Positions 8,786-18,193 are shown, counted from the stretch's first letter. The stretch: 64,000 nucleotides of DNA from Paenibacillus sp. FSL R5-0623 (GCF_037974265.1 NZ_CP150233.1:248001-312000); one strand, 5' to 3'. Program-made: numbers and translations. Notes: a model not told the origin generated them from the letters alone.

Positions 8786-11700
8786 TTCGAATTCAGCGAT
8801 TCATCGAAGATCTGAAACAGCGGCAATGGCTGAATACGATCGAGCTTCCGGCGTGGGAGATGCAGAGGGCCAGATACATTCGGCCAGGGGAATACGAGTA
8901 CGAACAGGCAGAAGTAAATGAAGATGAGCAGGCAGACAAGGCCATGCAAAGCTTGAATCCGCTGAACAGCGTACATGGAACGACGTATTTTCTGAGCAAA
9001 TGTGTGGAGATTCCGGACAGTTGGGGGGATCGAGCTGTTGGGCTGGTCTTCGAGGCTGGAGGAGAAGGGCTGCTGAAGGTGAATGGCATACCTTATCACG
9101 GGGTGGATCAAAATCACGGATTCGTACCCCTTCCGCGAAGTCGGGTAGGCAATACGCCGCAGTTGGAGATTGAACTCTACGATCCGATTCCAGAGCCGCA
9201 TGATCCACTCAACCGACAAGCTGTTATTCAGCCGCCTATTCAGGGCATTCGGGCAGCATTGGTTCATGTGAATCAGCCATTGCAGAGCCTGATGTACAGC
9301 GTTACGGTACTCGCCGAGTCACTCCGGGCATATAACGAGAAGGAGCCCAAGCGCATGGCCCTTATTCAGGTCATTCATCAGGTGATGGATAACATGTACA
9401 ATGACCCGGAACGCTGGAGTGATGCAGCCTGGATACAGAACTTCGAACATGGGTTAGTACAGTCGGTACAGCAGGAAGACCCGGAGGAATATCGGAGTGG
9501 CTTCATGCATCTGGTCGGACAATCCCACATTGATATTGCCTGGCTGTGGCCTGTACGTGAGACGGTGCGCAAGTCCAGTCGTACGTTCTCGACCATGTGT
9601 ACCTTGATGGATACGTACCCGGACTTTGTATATTCCCAGAGCCAGCCGCAGTTGTATGCCTTTGTGAAGGATCATTACCCGGAGCTGTACGAGCGAGTTA
9701 AAGCCCGTATTGCCGAAGGCCGCTGGGAGCTGGTCGGTGGCATGTGGGTCGAGCCGGATCTGAATATTCCGAGTGGCGAGTCGTTAGTTCGGCAGATTCT
9801 GTATGGACAGAACTTCTATCAGGCGGAGTTTGGCAAACGCTCCAACATCGAGTGGCTACCGGATACCTTTGGTTACTGTGCTTCCTTGCCGCAGATGCTG
9901 AAGCTTGCGGATATTCCTTATTTTATGACGACCAAGCTGAATTGGAATGATACTAATGCGTTTCCGTATGACCTCTTCGACTGGGTAGGCATTGATGGTA
10001 CTTCCGTACTCGCTTATCTGAATCATGGGGTGAATGAGCATACGCGGCCCAAAGATGTGGATGAACATTGGCAATCATTTAAACAAAAGGATGTGCACCC
10101 TGAGCAAATGTTGCTTTATGGACATGGCGATGGTGGTGGCGGCGTGACGAATGAGATGGTGGAGTTTGCGGAGCGATCCCATTTGATGGTGGGGCAGCCG
10201 ATCAGCAAATTCAGCACAGCAGGCGCTTTTTTTGAAGACATATCAATAAATAAACCGACGTTGCCAAAGTGGCACGGGGACTTGTACCTGGAGCTGCATC
10301 GCGGAACCTATACGACCCATGCAAGGAACAAACGTAGCAACCGTAAGGCAGAGGTATTATATCGGGAAGCGGAGATCTGGGGGCAATTTGCCGGGGCTTA
10401 CGCCACACACACGAAGAATGATCTGGATGAAGGCTGGAAGTTGATTATGCTCAACCAATTCCATGACATTATTCCGGGAACGTCGATTCCTGAAGTATAC
10501 GTAACGTCCACCGAGGAGTACACGAAGGTATTTACACTCGGTACATCCGCACTGCGGGAAACGCTGGATACCCTTGCGGACAGGGTTACGACAGATGGAG
10601 TGGATGGTCTCCCCTACGTTATATTCAACAGCCTCGGCTGGGAACGTGGAGAGAATATCACCATTACAGGAGATGCCCGCCTCGCTGGATTGACTGCATT
10701 TGATCGCCAGGGGAACCGTCTAGCCTGTGATCTCGAACAAAAGGAAGACAAGTATACGCTACTTGTCCATGTTCCGTCGATTCCTGCTTTTGGGTATACA
10801 ACGATATGGCTGCGTGAGGCAGCGGATGTTATCCTTCCAGTAAGGGAAGAAGAATCCTTCCCTTCCACATGGGACACCGAGTTCTATACCCTTGAGTTCA
10901 ATGACTTGGGAGAGATCACCAGATGGTATGACAAAACGGTAGGACGCGACTGGCTGAAGCCCGGTGATCGGGCGAATGAGTGGCAGTTTTTCCACGACAA
11001 ACCGACGTACTGGGATGCTTGGGATATCGATCCACGATTTGAATCCCAGCGGGCAGGTGCGGTGCAGCTGATCTCCAAAGAGGTTGTACAGCGCGGGGCT
11101 ACGCGAGATGTACTGCGTTTTGTCTGGAAGCTGAATCAATCGGAGATCAGCCAGGATATTATTTTTCATCGTTACCAGCGGCGTGTTGATTTCCATACAA
11201 AAGTGAAGTGGAATGAGAGCCATAAACTGCTCAAGGTGGCCTTTCCGGTGGATCTGGTGGCAGCCAAAGCAGCCTATGAGATTCCGTTTGGAGCGCTGGA
11301 GCGTCCAACTCATAACAACACCAGTTGGGAGCAGGCGCAGTTCGAGGTCTGCGGGCATCGCTGGGCGGATATCTCGGAGGGCAATAGTGGTGTCAGTTTG
11401 CTGAATGATTGCAAGTACGGCTATGACATCAAGGATCGGACGATACGCCTGTCCCTGCTTCGTGCTCCAAAATGGCCGGATGAATATGCCGATCAAGGCA
11501 ATCATGAATTCACATATTCATTTCTGCCCCACCAGGGCGATTGGCGACAAGCTGCCGTCGTTCGCCGGGCGATGGAGCTGAATCATCCGGTGGAAGTTGT
11601 AACAGCGAGTCATTCTTCGGGTCAATTGCCAGCCGAACACACTTGGGTTCAATTCCACAGTGAGCATGTCATTCTGGATGCAATTAAGCCTGCAGAAGAC

Positions 11701-11928
11701 GGCTCGGGAACGGTGTTGCGTTTCTACGAATCAACAGGAAGTAGAGAAAAGGTGCATGTTCAGTGGGCTGAAAAGGAAATCAAAGCGTCCATCATTAATC
11801 TGTTGGAGGATGAGATCCATCCGTTGGCTAGTGTGAATGGAGCATTCGAACTGACCTTTAAACCGTATGAGATCAAGTCGGTGAAACTTGTTGATATCAG
11901 TAATGAGTCGAACCTTACATTTACATGA
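8782..11928 (+). CDS. alpha-mannosidase, glycoside hydrolase family 38
   Basis: Retaining, metal-dependent alpha-mannosidase, 1048 residues, the full length of bacterial GH38. The metal site is visible: His249 and Asp251 in QSHIDIAWLW, His561 in NQFHDIIPG, and the nucleophile Asp361 in WLPDTFGYC. The N-terminal part (about 1-240) is the accessory domain of cytosolic class members, and the C-terminal beta-sandwich region starts near residue 640. No signal peptide is seen, so it is cytosolic. It overlaps the GH3 stop by four bases. With GH3 and two TIM-barrel isomerases in the same operon, breakdown of a manno-configured or mixed glycan after import is the simplest reading. Confidence 0.93.
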   Translation: MIRIQRFIEDLKQRQWLNTIELPAWEMQRARYIRPGEYEYEQAEVNEDEQADKAMQSLNPLNSVHGTTYFLSKCVEIPDSWGDRAVGLVFEAGGEGLLKVNGIPYHGVDQNHGFVPLPRSRVGNTPQLEIELYDPIPEPHDPLNRQAVIQPPIQGIRAALVHVNQPLQSLMYSVTVLAESLRAYNEKEPKRMALIQVIHQVMDNMYNDPERWSDAAWIQNFEHGLVQSVQQEDPEEYRSGFMHLVGQSHIDIAWLWPVRETVRKSSRTFSTMCTLMDTYPDFVYSQSQPQLYAFVKDHYPELYERVKARIAEGRWELVGGMWVEPDLNIPSGESLVRQILYGQNFYQAEFGKRSNIEWLPDTFGYCASLPQMLKLADIPYFMTTKLNWNDTNAFPYDLFDWVGIDGTSVLAYLNHGVNEHTRPKDVDEHWQSFKQKDVHPEQMLLYGHGDGGGGVTNEMVEFAERSHLMVGQPISKFSTAGAFFEDISINKPTLPKWHGDLYLELHRGTYTTHARNKRSNRKAEVLYREAEIWGQFAGAYATHTKNDLDEGWKLIMLNQFHDIIPGTSIPEVYVTSTEEYTKVFTLGTSALRETLDTLADRVTTDGVDGLPYVIFNSLGWERGENITITGDARLAGLTAFDRQGNRLACDLEQKEDKYTLLVHVPSIPAFGYTTIWLREAADVILPVREEESFPSTWDTEFYTLEFNDLGEITRWYDKTVGRDWLKPGDRANEWQFFHDKPTYWDAWDIDPRFESQRAGAVQLISKEVVQRGATRDVLRFVWKLNQSEISQDIIFHRYQRRVDFHTKVKWNESHKLLKVAFPVDLVAAKAAYEIPFGALERPTHNNTSWEQAQFEVCGHRWADISEGNSGVSLLNDCKYGYDIKDRTIRLSLLRAPKWPDEYADQGNHEFTYSFLPHQGDWRQAAVVRRAMELNHPVEVVTASHSSGQLPAEHTWVQFHSEHVILDAIKPAEDGSGTVLRFYESTGSREKVHVQWAEKEIKASIINLLEDEIHPLASVNGAFELTFKPYEIKSVKLVDISNESNLTFT

Positions 11929-11966
11929 GAACGTAGAGTTACTCATTCAATCACGGGAGGTATGAC

Positions 11967-12842
11967 ATGAAATTAACGAACAAGATCGGTGTCATCGTGG
12001 ATAGCTTTGGTGTAGGCGTACGGGAAGGGTTGAACAAAGCCAAAGATGTAGGTGCAGAAGGTGTGCAGATCTATGCCGTCAAGGGAGAGATGGACCCTGA
12101 AAATTTGTCGCCTGCGGCGCGCAAGGAGCTGAAGAGTTACATCGATTCTCTAGGTCTCGACATTTCAGCATTGGTCGGCGATCTGGGTGGACATGGGTTT
12201 CAGGTCAAGGAAGATAATCCGTGGAAAGTGGAGAAGTCGAAGCGGATCGTGGATCTCGCTTTGGATCTGGGCACCAACATCGTCACAACACATATCGGTA
12301 TTGTTCCACATGATCCTTCATCGGAAGTTTATGCTACGCTGCATGCTGCTTGTGAGGAACTGGGCCAATACGCCAAGAGTGTTGGTGCGTACTTTGCCAT
12401 TGAGACAGGACCGGAAACGGCTGCTGATTTGAAAGGATTCCTGGATACGTTGTCGACTAACGGAGTATCGGTGAATTTTGACCCGGCAAATATGGTGATG
12501 GTGACCGGAGATGATCCGGCGCGGGGCGTTCATCTGCTCAAGGATTACATCGTACATACCCATGTGAAGGATGGTGTGCGGCTGAAGGAAGTGGATCCAC
12601 GAGATGTATACGGTGCAGTCGGTTATGCGCCTATGGATCACGATAAGATTGCCGAGATGGTCTCTTCCGGGACTTTCTTCCGTGAGGTGCCACTGGGCGA
12701 GGGTAGCGTTGATTTTGACGGATACTTTGCAGCTCTTCAGGAGATTGGGTACACCGGTTATCTGACGATTGAGCGTGAGGTAGGCGATCAGCCGGAGCGG
12801 GACATTCGCAAAGCGGTTCAATTTATCCAACAATATCGATAG
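11967..12842 (+). CDS. TIM-barrel sugar isomerase/epimerase (first of pair)
   Basis: AP-endonuclease-2/xylose-isomerase-like TIM barrel of 291 residues, a family of sugar and sugar-phosphate isomerases, epimerases and inosose-type enzymes. The usual metal ligands are present in order: Glu in AIETGPE, Asp in NFDPANM, His in HTHVKDG and Glu in TIEREVG. GGGAGG stands before ATG 11967. It lies 38 bases after the mannosidase gene and 12 bases before a second family member, in one operon. The substrate cannot be assigned. Confidence 0.85.
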   Translation: MKLTNKIGVIVDSFGVGVREGLNKAKDVGAEGVQIYAVKGEMDPENLSPAARKELKSYIDSLGLDISALVGDLGGHGFQVKEDNPWKVEKSKRIVDLALDLGTNIVTTHIGIVPHDPSSEVYATLHAACEELGQYAKSVGAYFAIETGPETAADLKGFLDTLSTNGVSVNFDPANMVMVTGDDPARGVHLLKDYIVHTHVKDGVRLKEVDPRDVYGAVGYAPMDHDKIAEMVSSGTFFREVPLGEGSVDFDGYFAALQEIGYTGYLTIEREVGDQPERDIRKAVQFIQQYR

Positions 12843-12854
12843 GGAGCTGAGCAG

Positions 12855-13727
12855 ATGAAAGTGGGCCTGAGCACGTATAGTTTGTTGAACGATTTGAATT
12901 CGGGTGAGATGACGGTGCTGGATGTGATCGACTGGATTGCGGCGAACGGCGGCGAGCATATGGAGATGGTTCCTTACGGTTATACCGTGGAGGATAATCA
13001 CGATCTGGCGGATGCGATTCGGGAACGGGCGGCGTCTGCGGGTATTGAACTGTCCAACTACTCGATGCCAGCGAATTTCGTGCAGGAGACGGAAGAGGCG
13101 TTTGCAGAAGAGATGGCTCGGGTCAAAAGACATGTGGATGTCGTACACCGGATGGGTGTAAAACATATGCGTCATGACGTCACGGCGTTTACCCTGCCGA
13201 AAGAGAAGATGACCATTGCCTGGTTCGAGGAACATCTGCCGCTGATGGTGAAAGGAAGCCAGATCATTGCGGACTATGCTGCGCAGTTTGACATCACGAC
13301 AACCATTGAGAATCACGGCTTCAGCGTGCAGGCGAGTGATCGGGTGCAGCGTGTTCTGGATGCTGTAGATCGTCCGAACTTCAAAACAACACTCGATATT
13401 GGCAACTTCATGTGCGTGGATGAGAACCCGATCATCGGTGTCATGAAAAATCTGCCGTACGCTTCTCTGGTCCACTTCAAAGATTTTTACTTCCGTCCTT
13501 ATGATGAGCATCCGGGTGAGGGTGAATGGTTTACGACAGCATACGGCAACTTCCTTCGTGGTGCTATCGTTGGACAAGGGGATATTCCAATCCGTAAAAT
13601 TGTAAAGCTCATCAAAGATTCCGGTTACGATGGCAACATTACAGTGGAGTTCGAAGGCATGGAGGAATGCAAATCCGCATCCAAAATCGCCATGGACAAC
13701 CTGCGCCGCTTCTGGGAAGAGGCGTAA
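12855..13727 (+). CDS. TIM-barrel sugar isomerase/epimerase (second of pair)
   Basis: Second TIM barrel of the same superfamily, 290 residues, clearly divergent from its neighbour. Metal-site motifs are TIENHGF, TLDIGNF, HFKDF and TVEFEGME. GGGAGC lies before ATG 12855 and the gap to the preceding stop is only 12 bases. Two dissimilar copies suggest successive steps, for example epimerisation and isomerisation or an oxidised-sugar route, rather than redundancy. No dehydrogenase is present in the operon to pair with them. Confidence 0.82.
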   Translation: MKVGLSTYSLLNDLNSGEMTVLDVIDWIAANGGEHMEMVPYGYTVEDNHDLADAIRERAASAGIELSNYSMPANFVQETEEAFAEEMARVKRHVDVVHRMGVKHMRHDVTAFTLPKEKMTIAWFEEHLPLMVKGSQIIADYAAQFDITTTIENHGFSVQASDRVQRVLDAVDRPNFKTTLDIGNFMCVDENPIIGVMKNLPYASLVHFKDFYFRPYDEHPGEGEWFTTAYGNFLRGAIVGQGDIPIRKIVKLIKDSGYDGNITVEFEGMEECKSASKIAMDNLRRFWEEA

Positions 13728-13753
13728 CGAAGCATAACGAGAGAATGGATTCA

Positions 13754-13786
13754 AGGGCCACTTTTCGAAGTGGCTCTTATTGTTGA
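13754..13786. terminator. bidirectional terminator between convergent genes
   Basis: A 10-bp stem, AGGGCCACTT with AAGTGGCTCT, closes on a TTCG tetraloop and is followed by TTATTGTT. Its right arm touches the stop codon of the convergent MerR-type gene. It ends the glycosidase operon and may serve the other strand less well. Confidence 0.72.
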
Positions 13787-14538
13787 TCATCAGGATTCTG
13801 GACTGCCCATCGATCCAGGATCATTTCGATGTAACGCATGGTATCCGTTGTCATACCATATACACGAGCTGAATGATCATCCGCCGGGGCGATATAATCC
13901 CAATATTTTTCTGCCAATTCTGCATTCCCTTGAAAAGCCCTTTCAGCATAATCAGAGATTCGGATGGCCAGTAATCGTGAGGCTTCGGAATCCGCTGGTT
14001 CCATCTTGCATGCATGAATATCTTTAAGAATATCAGCCCATTCCATTGATAATGAATTGTTCTGATTATTCAGAGGTAACGATTCCATTTCTTCAGGTGT
14101 AAAAACATCTTGACGGAACTTGCCCGGAGGCTGATCCAGTTCACGGATGAAACCCAACATTTCATCCAGACTGATTGTACCAGATGCTCTGATGGCATAT
14201 ATGGTTGAAAAAAGAAGATGCTCGACCTTGCTTAATCTCTCCTGCTGTTCCTTAACGACGGTCAGTTGTTGTTCCAACGTATTATTCCATAAAGTAAGGG
14301 TACTTTCTGGTTCAGAGCGAGCAGCATCCTGATCGAGGAATTCTCCAATCTCATTCAATTTAAAATGCATTTTCTTCAGAATGGTAATCTGCTGAAGCCG
14401 TAAAATATCCTTTTCACCGTATAAGCGATACTGATTGTTCTCATTACGGGCCGGTCGCAGTAAACCCAGCTTTTCATAATAATGCAGTGTTCGGATGGAT
14501 ACTCCGGTATGTTTGGATAGTTGTCCAACGGTATACAA
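13777..14538 (-). CDS. MerR-family transcriptional regulator
   Basis: 253 residues. The N-terminal winged helix is typical MerR (YTVGQLSKHTGVSIRTLHYY), followed by a coiled region and a C-terminal domain that resembles TipAS-type ligand-binding domains (YAERAFQGNAELAEKYWDYI). I chose TTG 14538 because the sequence GAGGGAGGG (14548-14556) lies 9 bases upstream and the MerR fold begins at once. That ribosome site overlaps the stop of the CPBP protease gene, so the two are translationally coupled. It probably regulates its own operon. Confidence 0.82.
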   Translation of the reverse strand: MYTVGQLSKHTGVSIRTLHYYEKLGLLRPARNENNQYRLYGEKDILRLQQITILKKMHFKLNEIGEFLDQDAARSEPESTLTLWNNTLEQQLTVVKEQQERLSKVEHLLFSTIYAIRASGTISLDEMLGFIRELDQPPGKFRQDVFTPEEMESLPLNNQNNSLSMEWADILKDIHACKMEPADSEASRLLAIRISDYAERAFQGNAELAEKYWDYIAPADDHSARVYGMTTDTMRYIEMILDRWAVQNPDDQQ

Positions 14539-14554
14539 CAGGCAGAACCCTCCC

Positions 14555-15430
14555 TCATGATTTATGTATTTTCCACCAGTGCCATGCATTGAGCACCGCC
14601 AGAATGATCCCACCGACGAAGATTATCATCATATACAAAATAAATATTTCGGCTAACCCGTTATCTTGCGCGGTATAGTTTAACAATGGCGGTCTATCAC
14701 CTGGCATAACAACGAATCTGGCTACCTCCAGGTAAGCGATATGAAATCCGATGGAGGCCCATAAAGATCCGGTCAAACTGCGCAGAAGCTGTAACGTAAT
14801 ACCATAGGTCAAGAGCAGGATCATATAATCCAAGGTTATCCGGTTTCCGGCATCCATACCGACGAGCTCTTGCAATAGGCTGACACTCATCGGAACCAGC
14901 AGAAAGAGTATGATTTGAGTTACATAAGCGAAAAACACAGGAAGTCGCAGTCTGAAGCGTAATCCATCATAGACCATGCCTCGCATGGATAGTTCCTCTG
15001 GCAAAGCTTCGTACAAGAAAGCAATACAACTATTAAGTGCAACAGCAAGCAAGAACTCGGCTGAGAAGTGCCACTCCGTAATCGTAATCCAGTTGTTCAT
15101 ACTAGCTATCGCTAACCCGATGAAGGCCAGAGAAGTGGCAAATAATGCGCCAAAGAGCAAGTGAATTATGCTTTTTCCTGTCAGAGGAAGAAGAACAGAC
15201 TTCATATGGAAGTGTCTTCGAATGACGAATAGTACGGGCAAGACGATACTAATAATGACAACAGCTTGGGTGAGATGAACCATCCATTCAGCAGCACCAA
15301 TAGTGCTGACAAACTCCCCTGCGAGTGTAGCAAAAAACAGACCCAATGTCATTGTCAACCAACTCATTCCAATAATGGCTATTCCACTGCTGCGTCGTTT
15401 CTTGGTTACATGTTCAGTTGACATACTCAT
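14555..15430 (-). CDS. CPBP-family intramembrane metalloprotease
   Basis: Multi-pass membrane protein of 291 residues, about eight hydrophobic segments. The conserved motif EExxxR is present in PEELSMRGMVYD and the conserved His in WASIGFHIAYLE. The family includes Rce1-like proteases and bacteriocin-immunity proteins. AGGAGGGG precedes ATG 15430. The downstream MerR regulator starts inside its stop region. The target of the protease is unknown. Confidence 0.83.
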   Translation of the reverse strand: MSMSTEHVTKKRRSSGIAIIGMSWLTMTLGLFFATLAGEFVSTIGAAEWMVHLTQAVVIISIVLPVLFVIRRHFHMKSVLLPLTGKSIIHLLFGALFATSLAFIGLAIASMNNWITITEWHFSAEFLLAVALNSCIAFLYEALPEELSMRGMVYDGLRFRLRLPVFFAYVTQIILFLLVPMSVSLLQELVGMDAGNRITLDYMILLLTYGITLQLLRSLTGSLWASIGFHIAYLEVARFVVMPGDRPPLLNYTAQDNGLAEIFILYMMIIFVGGIILAVLNAWHWWKIHKS

Positions 15431-15545
15431 GCTAATCCCCTCCTGAAGCCAGTATAAACCCTCGAGTTAACGTCAGGGTCAAGCAGGAAATATGCCTATC
15501 AGAATATGGTTCTGCGCAAGGATTAAGTTACGAGCAGCACAAGTG

Positions 15546-15554
15546 TGGTATAAT
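15546..15554 (+). promoter_or_regulatory. extended -10 promoter of the small HTH gene
   Basis: TGGTATAAT is a perfect extended -10 element, 54 bases before ATG 15608. No good -35 box is seen, as is usual for extended -10 promoters. Confidence 0.45.
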
Positions 15555-15607
15555 GGATATATTCAGCCTGATAATAACTGGCTATGGATAGGAGATGTCA
15601 CTGATCT

Positions 15608-15835
15608 ATGCAGGTATTCGAGGACTGGAATCAGAAAGTAAAGAGGACGTTTAATGCTACGAACCCCGAGGTAGTATTGACGGTATCGGAAGCTGGAAGT
15701 TTGCTTGGTTTGACCAAAGACCAGATGAAACTGTACGTGGACAAGAACAAACTAACGAAGGTCCCGATCATGAGAAGTGTTCACCGATACCTCTTATTGA
15801 AAAGTGAAATAGATAACATCGTTCAAGCTCGATAA
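15608..15835 (+). CDS. small helix-turn-helix (excisionase-like) protein
   Basis: 75 residues. The segment VLTVSEAGSLLGLTKDQMKL looks like the winged-helix start of excisionase/MerR-like HTH domains, followed by RYLLLKSEIDNIV. AGGAGA lies 12-13 bases upstream of ATG 15608, a little far. No integrase or phage gene is near, so a regulatory role is more likely than excision. The function is not known. Confidence 0.62.
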   Translation: MQVFEDWNQKVKRTFNATNPEVVLTVSEAGSLLGLTKDQMKLYVDKNKLTKVPIMRSVHRYLLLKSEIDNIVQAR

Positions 15836-15853
15836 CTTCATAGGATTGAACAC

Positions 15854-15896
15854 AACCATTTTACCGACAGGATTCGGGAGAGTGGTCTTTTTTTTT
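15854..15896 (+). terminator. possible terminator with long T run
   Basis: ACCA/TGGT outer and CCGA/TCGG inner pairs form a weak stem, but nine T follow directly. The gene before it ends at 15835. Confidence 0.45.
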
Positions 15897-15915
15897 ATCG
15901 GAAAGGGGACGGAAC

Positions 15916-16476
15916 GTGCTGAATAAAGTGTCAAATTGGTTCTATCAGCGGGTGAATTGGAAATGGGTTGTTGCTGCGGTTGTTGTATTTGCTTGTTTTA
16001 TTGCATTCATTCTGCCCTGGCAGGCGGCAAAGTCGGAGGAAGCCACAGGTGGTGGGCAGTCCCCGGATTCATCGTTTCTGTACACTGCAAATGATCTTTA
16101 TCAGATGGCTGAGCAGTTTGGTGAAACAGGGCGGAGCGCCTATATTCAGGCACGATTCACATTTGACCTCATATGGCCCTTGGTCTATCTGTTTCTGTTG
16201 GTTGTTCTGTTATCGATACTCTATCGCGAACTTCCGGTAAAGAGTCGTTGGCGCTGGGTGAATCTGATTCCGGTCTTAGGTTGGGTTATGGACATGCTTG
16301 AAAATATAGGTGCGTCCCTGATCATGTATCGTTATCCTGAACGTACACCTGTGCTTGCTGAACTCACTCCGATATTTACCCTGTTGAAATGGTGTCTGAT
16401 CTATGCCAGTTTTGCAGCACTGGTTCCGGGTGTTCTGATCACGGTTCTCTACTACATACGCAGGCGCAAGAAGTAG
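15916..16476 (+). CDS. four-helix membrane protein of unknown function
   Basis: 186 residues with membrane segments at about 17-36, 85-107, 117-135 and 155-178, an extracellular Ser/Gly-rich loop after the first, and a basic C-terminus RRRKK. GTG 15916 follows AAAGGGGACGG. I do not recognise a family with a defined role. Confidence 0.68.
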   Translation: MLNKVSNWFYQRVNWKWVVAAVVVFACFIAFILPWQAAKSEEATGGGQSPDSSFLYTANDLYQMAEQFGETGRSAYIQARFTFDLIWPLVYLFLLVVLLSILYRELPVKSRWRWVNLIPVLGWVMDMLENIGASLIMYRYPERTPVLAELTPIFTLLKWCLIYASFAALVPGVLITVLYYIRRRKK

Positions 16477-16555
16477 TGGGAGAGGGAAGGATTAAGAATA
16501 TGTTGGTAACCCTAATCGTGTAAAGGTCCGCAGTGATGAGTGCAGAAATATACGC

Positions 16556-16585
16556 TTGTCAAAGGACAACCTGTTCATATATACT
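16556..16585 (+). promoter_or_regulatory. candidate promoter of the VOC-protein gene
   Basis: TTGTCA (16556-16561) and TATACT (16580-16585) are 18 bases apart, 58 bases before ATG 16643. Confidence 0.45.
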
Positions 16586-16642
16586 CATGTCGCAAGTGGC
16601 GTGAATCGTATAATTACATGAGCCCAAGGAGATGAAGAACGC

Positions 16643-17071
16643 ATGTCGATCAGCTTGAATGTGTATCTGGTAACAGACGGTAATGGACGTGAAGCGGTAG
16701 ATTTTTATCAAAAGGCATTTGGAGCCGAAGTGCTCGCGCTTCAAACATTTGGCGACGGTCCGTCTGACCCGAATCACCCCATCCCGCCAGAAGCGAAAGA
16801 CCGTATTATGCATGCTTCTTTGCAGATTGGCAGCTCGGTATTAATGTTGTCTGATACGTTTCCAGGCATGCCGCACACTGTAGGTAATCATATTACCGTT
16901 ACAGTGAACACGGATACAGCGGAAGAAGCCAAAGCGATTTTCAACCAGTTGCAAGACGGCGGCGAAGTGAAAATGCCGATACAAGAGACGTTCTGGAGTC
17001 CAGCCTACGGCTCGGTTGTCGACAAGTTTGGCGTACAGTTTCAGATCAGTGCTACGCCGGGACAAGCTTAA
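16643..17071 (+). CDS. VOC-family protein, PhnB-like
   Basis: 142 residues, a single vicinal-oxygen-chelate fold of the PhnB/3-demethylubiquinone-methyltransferase-like group. Diagnostic segments are AVDFYQKAFGAEV near the N-terminus and SPAYGSVVDKFGVQFQI at the C-terminus. AAGGAGATG precedes the start by 8 bases. Members are annotated as glyoxalase-like, but most have no proven activity. It is a single gene with its own terminator. Confidence 0.85.
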   Translation: MSISLNVYLVTDGNGREAVDFYQKAFGAEVLALQTFGDGPSDPNHPIPPEAKDRIMHASLQIGSSVLMLSDTFPGMPHTVGNHITVTVNTDTAEEAKAIFNQLQDGGEVKMPIQETFWSPAYGSVVDKFGVQFQISATPGQA

Positions 17072-17106
17072 GAGCGAACTCTTCACTAATATAAGCTTCA
17101 AATGGC

Positions 17107-17157
17107 AAAAACCTCCGCAATCTGCTTTAAGCAGTTGTGGAGGTTTTTTTGCTTTTT
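17107..17157. terminator. strong bidirectional terminator
   Basis: AAAACCTCCGCAA pairs with TTGTGGAGGTTTT and an inner CTGC/GCAG pairs around TTTAA. T runs follow on the plus strand and the A-rich left arm serves the minus strand. It lies between the VOC gene and the convergent unknown gene. Confidence 0.8.
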
Positions 17158-17190
17158 TTTGTAATAATGACTCGTGATTATCTTCCTTGA

Positions 17191-18045
17191 TTAACCTTCC
17201 TTCTGAATCTTGGAAGGGTTGTTGATTTTATAAGGAACCGGATTACGTGTCAGCTTCTTCTTGATGATTTTGGCTTCAAACGTGATAACGTCTCCCACTT
17301 CCAGTTCTTTTTTCTTAACCGTAGCACTGTGGCTCGACCAGGCTTCCCCAACGTCAATGACGTCTGGCTCCGTGATGGTAACTGCTTCATAGATGATGAC
17401 TTCATCGTCATTGTCAGAGAAGTGATTCGGTACGGTGGTGAATTCTTTGACAACGGCACTCATCTTCACTTTACCTTCGGGCAGATCAATCTTGACGGTC
17501 TTGGCTTTGCTCGCTGTTTTGGCTTTGGGTTTGGCTTCACTGGCTGCCCCAGACTGAGGTCCAACATACTCTTCCACCAGCCCATCCGGATCACCCTTCA
17601 GCCCAGAGGAGAATTCATCTGTGTCCGTATCGTCCGAATCATCCAGATCCACCGGCATTTCATTCGGGTTTACCAGGGCATCTGGAGTTGGCGTAACATC
17701 AGCAGAGACTGGTGCGACTTTATCCGAAGTTGAGGATTCTGTGCTTCGATCTGACCCGGCATTACTTATGCTTCTGGCGCTGTAACTGGACGCTTGCATT
17801 TCCTTCAGATACGACGGGTGAATGCAATGTTTTTGTCCATTATCCAGTTGAATTACGGCTGCCATGTGATCGACATATCCAATGATGGTGCACGGCATGT
17901 TTAATCCGTTTCCTTTATAATAGAACGTTTTGAGTTTGGTTGCTTTACCCGAAAGCAAGCCCCACTCCTGACATTTCTCAATCAGCTCATCTTCGTTATC
18001 CAGCGCAATAAAATCCTGTGGTTCAATCATAAACGCGTATGTCAT
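17191..18045 (-). CDS. unknown protein with acidic/Ser-rich linker, possible OB-like C-terminus
   Basis: About 284 residues from ATG 18045, which has GAAGGGCGG 9 bases upstream; TTG 18093 and ATG 18084 are in-frame alternatives. The first 85 residues look folded (MTYAFMIEPQDFIALDNEDE). A linker rich in Ser, Asp and Pro follows, then Lys/Ala repeats (AKPKAKTASKAKTVK), and a folded C-terminus of about 100 residues with VGDVITFEAKIIKKK. The alternating pattern of that last part is compatible with an OB-fold nucleic-acid-binding domain, but this is only an impression. I do not recognise the family. Confidence 0.6.
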   Translation of the reverse strand: MTYAFMIEPQDFIALDNEDELIEKCQEWGLLSGKATKLKTFYYKGNGLNMPCTIIGYVDHMAAVIQLDNGQKHCIHPSYLKEMQASSYSARSISNAGSDRSTESSTSDKVAPVSADVTPTPDALVNPNEMPVDLDDSDDTDTDEFSSGLKGDPDGLVEEYVGPQSGAASEAKPKAKTASKAKTVKIDLPEGKVKMSAVVKEFTTVPNHFSDNDDEVIIYEAVTITEPDVIDVGEAWSSHSATVKKKELEVGDVITFEAKIIKKKLTRNPVPYKINNPSKIQKEG

Positions 18046-18193
18046 ATGGAATTTCCGCCCTTCCAATCCATTCTTCATGTTCATCGTTTCCAAATTACAA
18101 CCAGTGTATCACAAATGAGCATTTTGCATAAATCGAAACGCTGAAATCTGTACCCAGAGATGAAGATTATCAACGCCTGCTCACAGAGGCCTA

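Noticed and set aside
12318..13790. Long 490-codon minus-strand frame
   Set aside because: It lies antisense to two clear TIM-barrel genes and its translation has no recognisable family; a codon-bias shadow is the likely cause.
15608..15835. Excisionase of an integrated element
   Set aside because: No integrase, attachment-site repeat or phage gene is adjacent; a small HTH regulator is the more cautious call.
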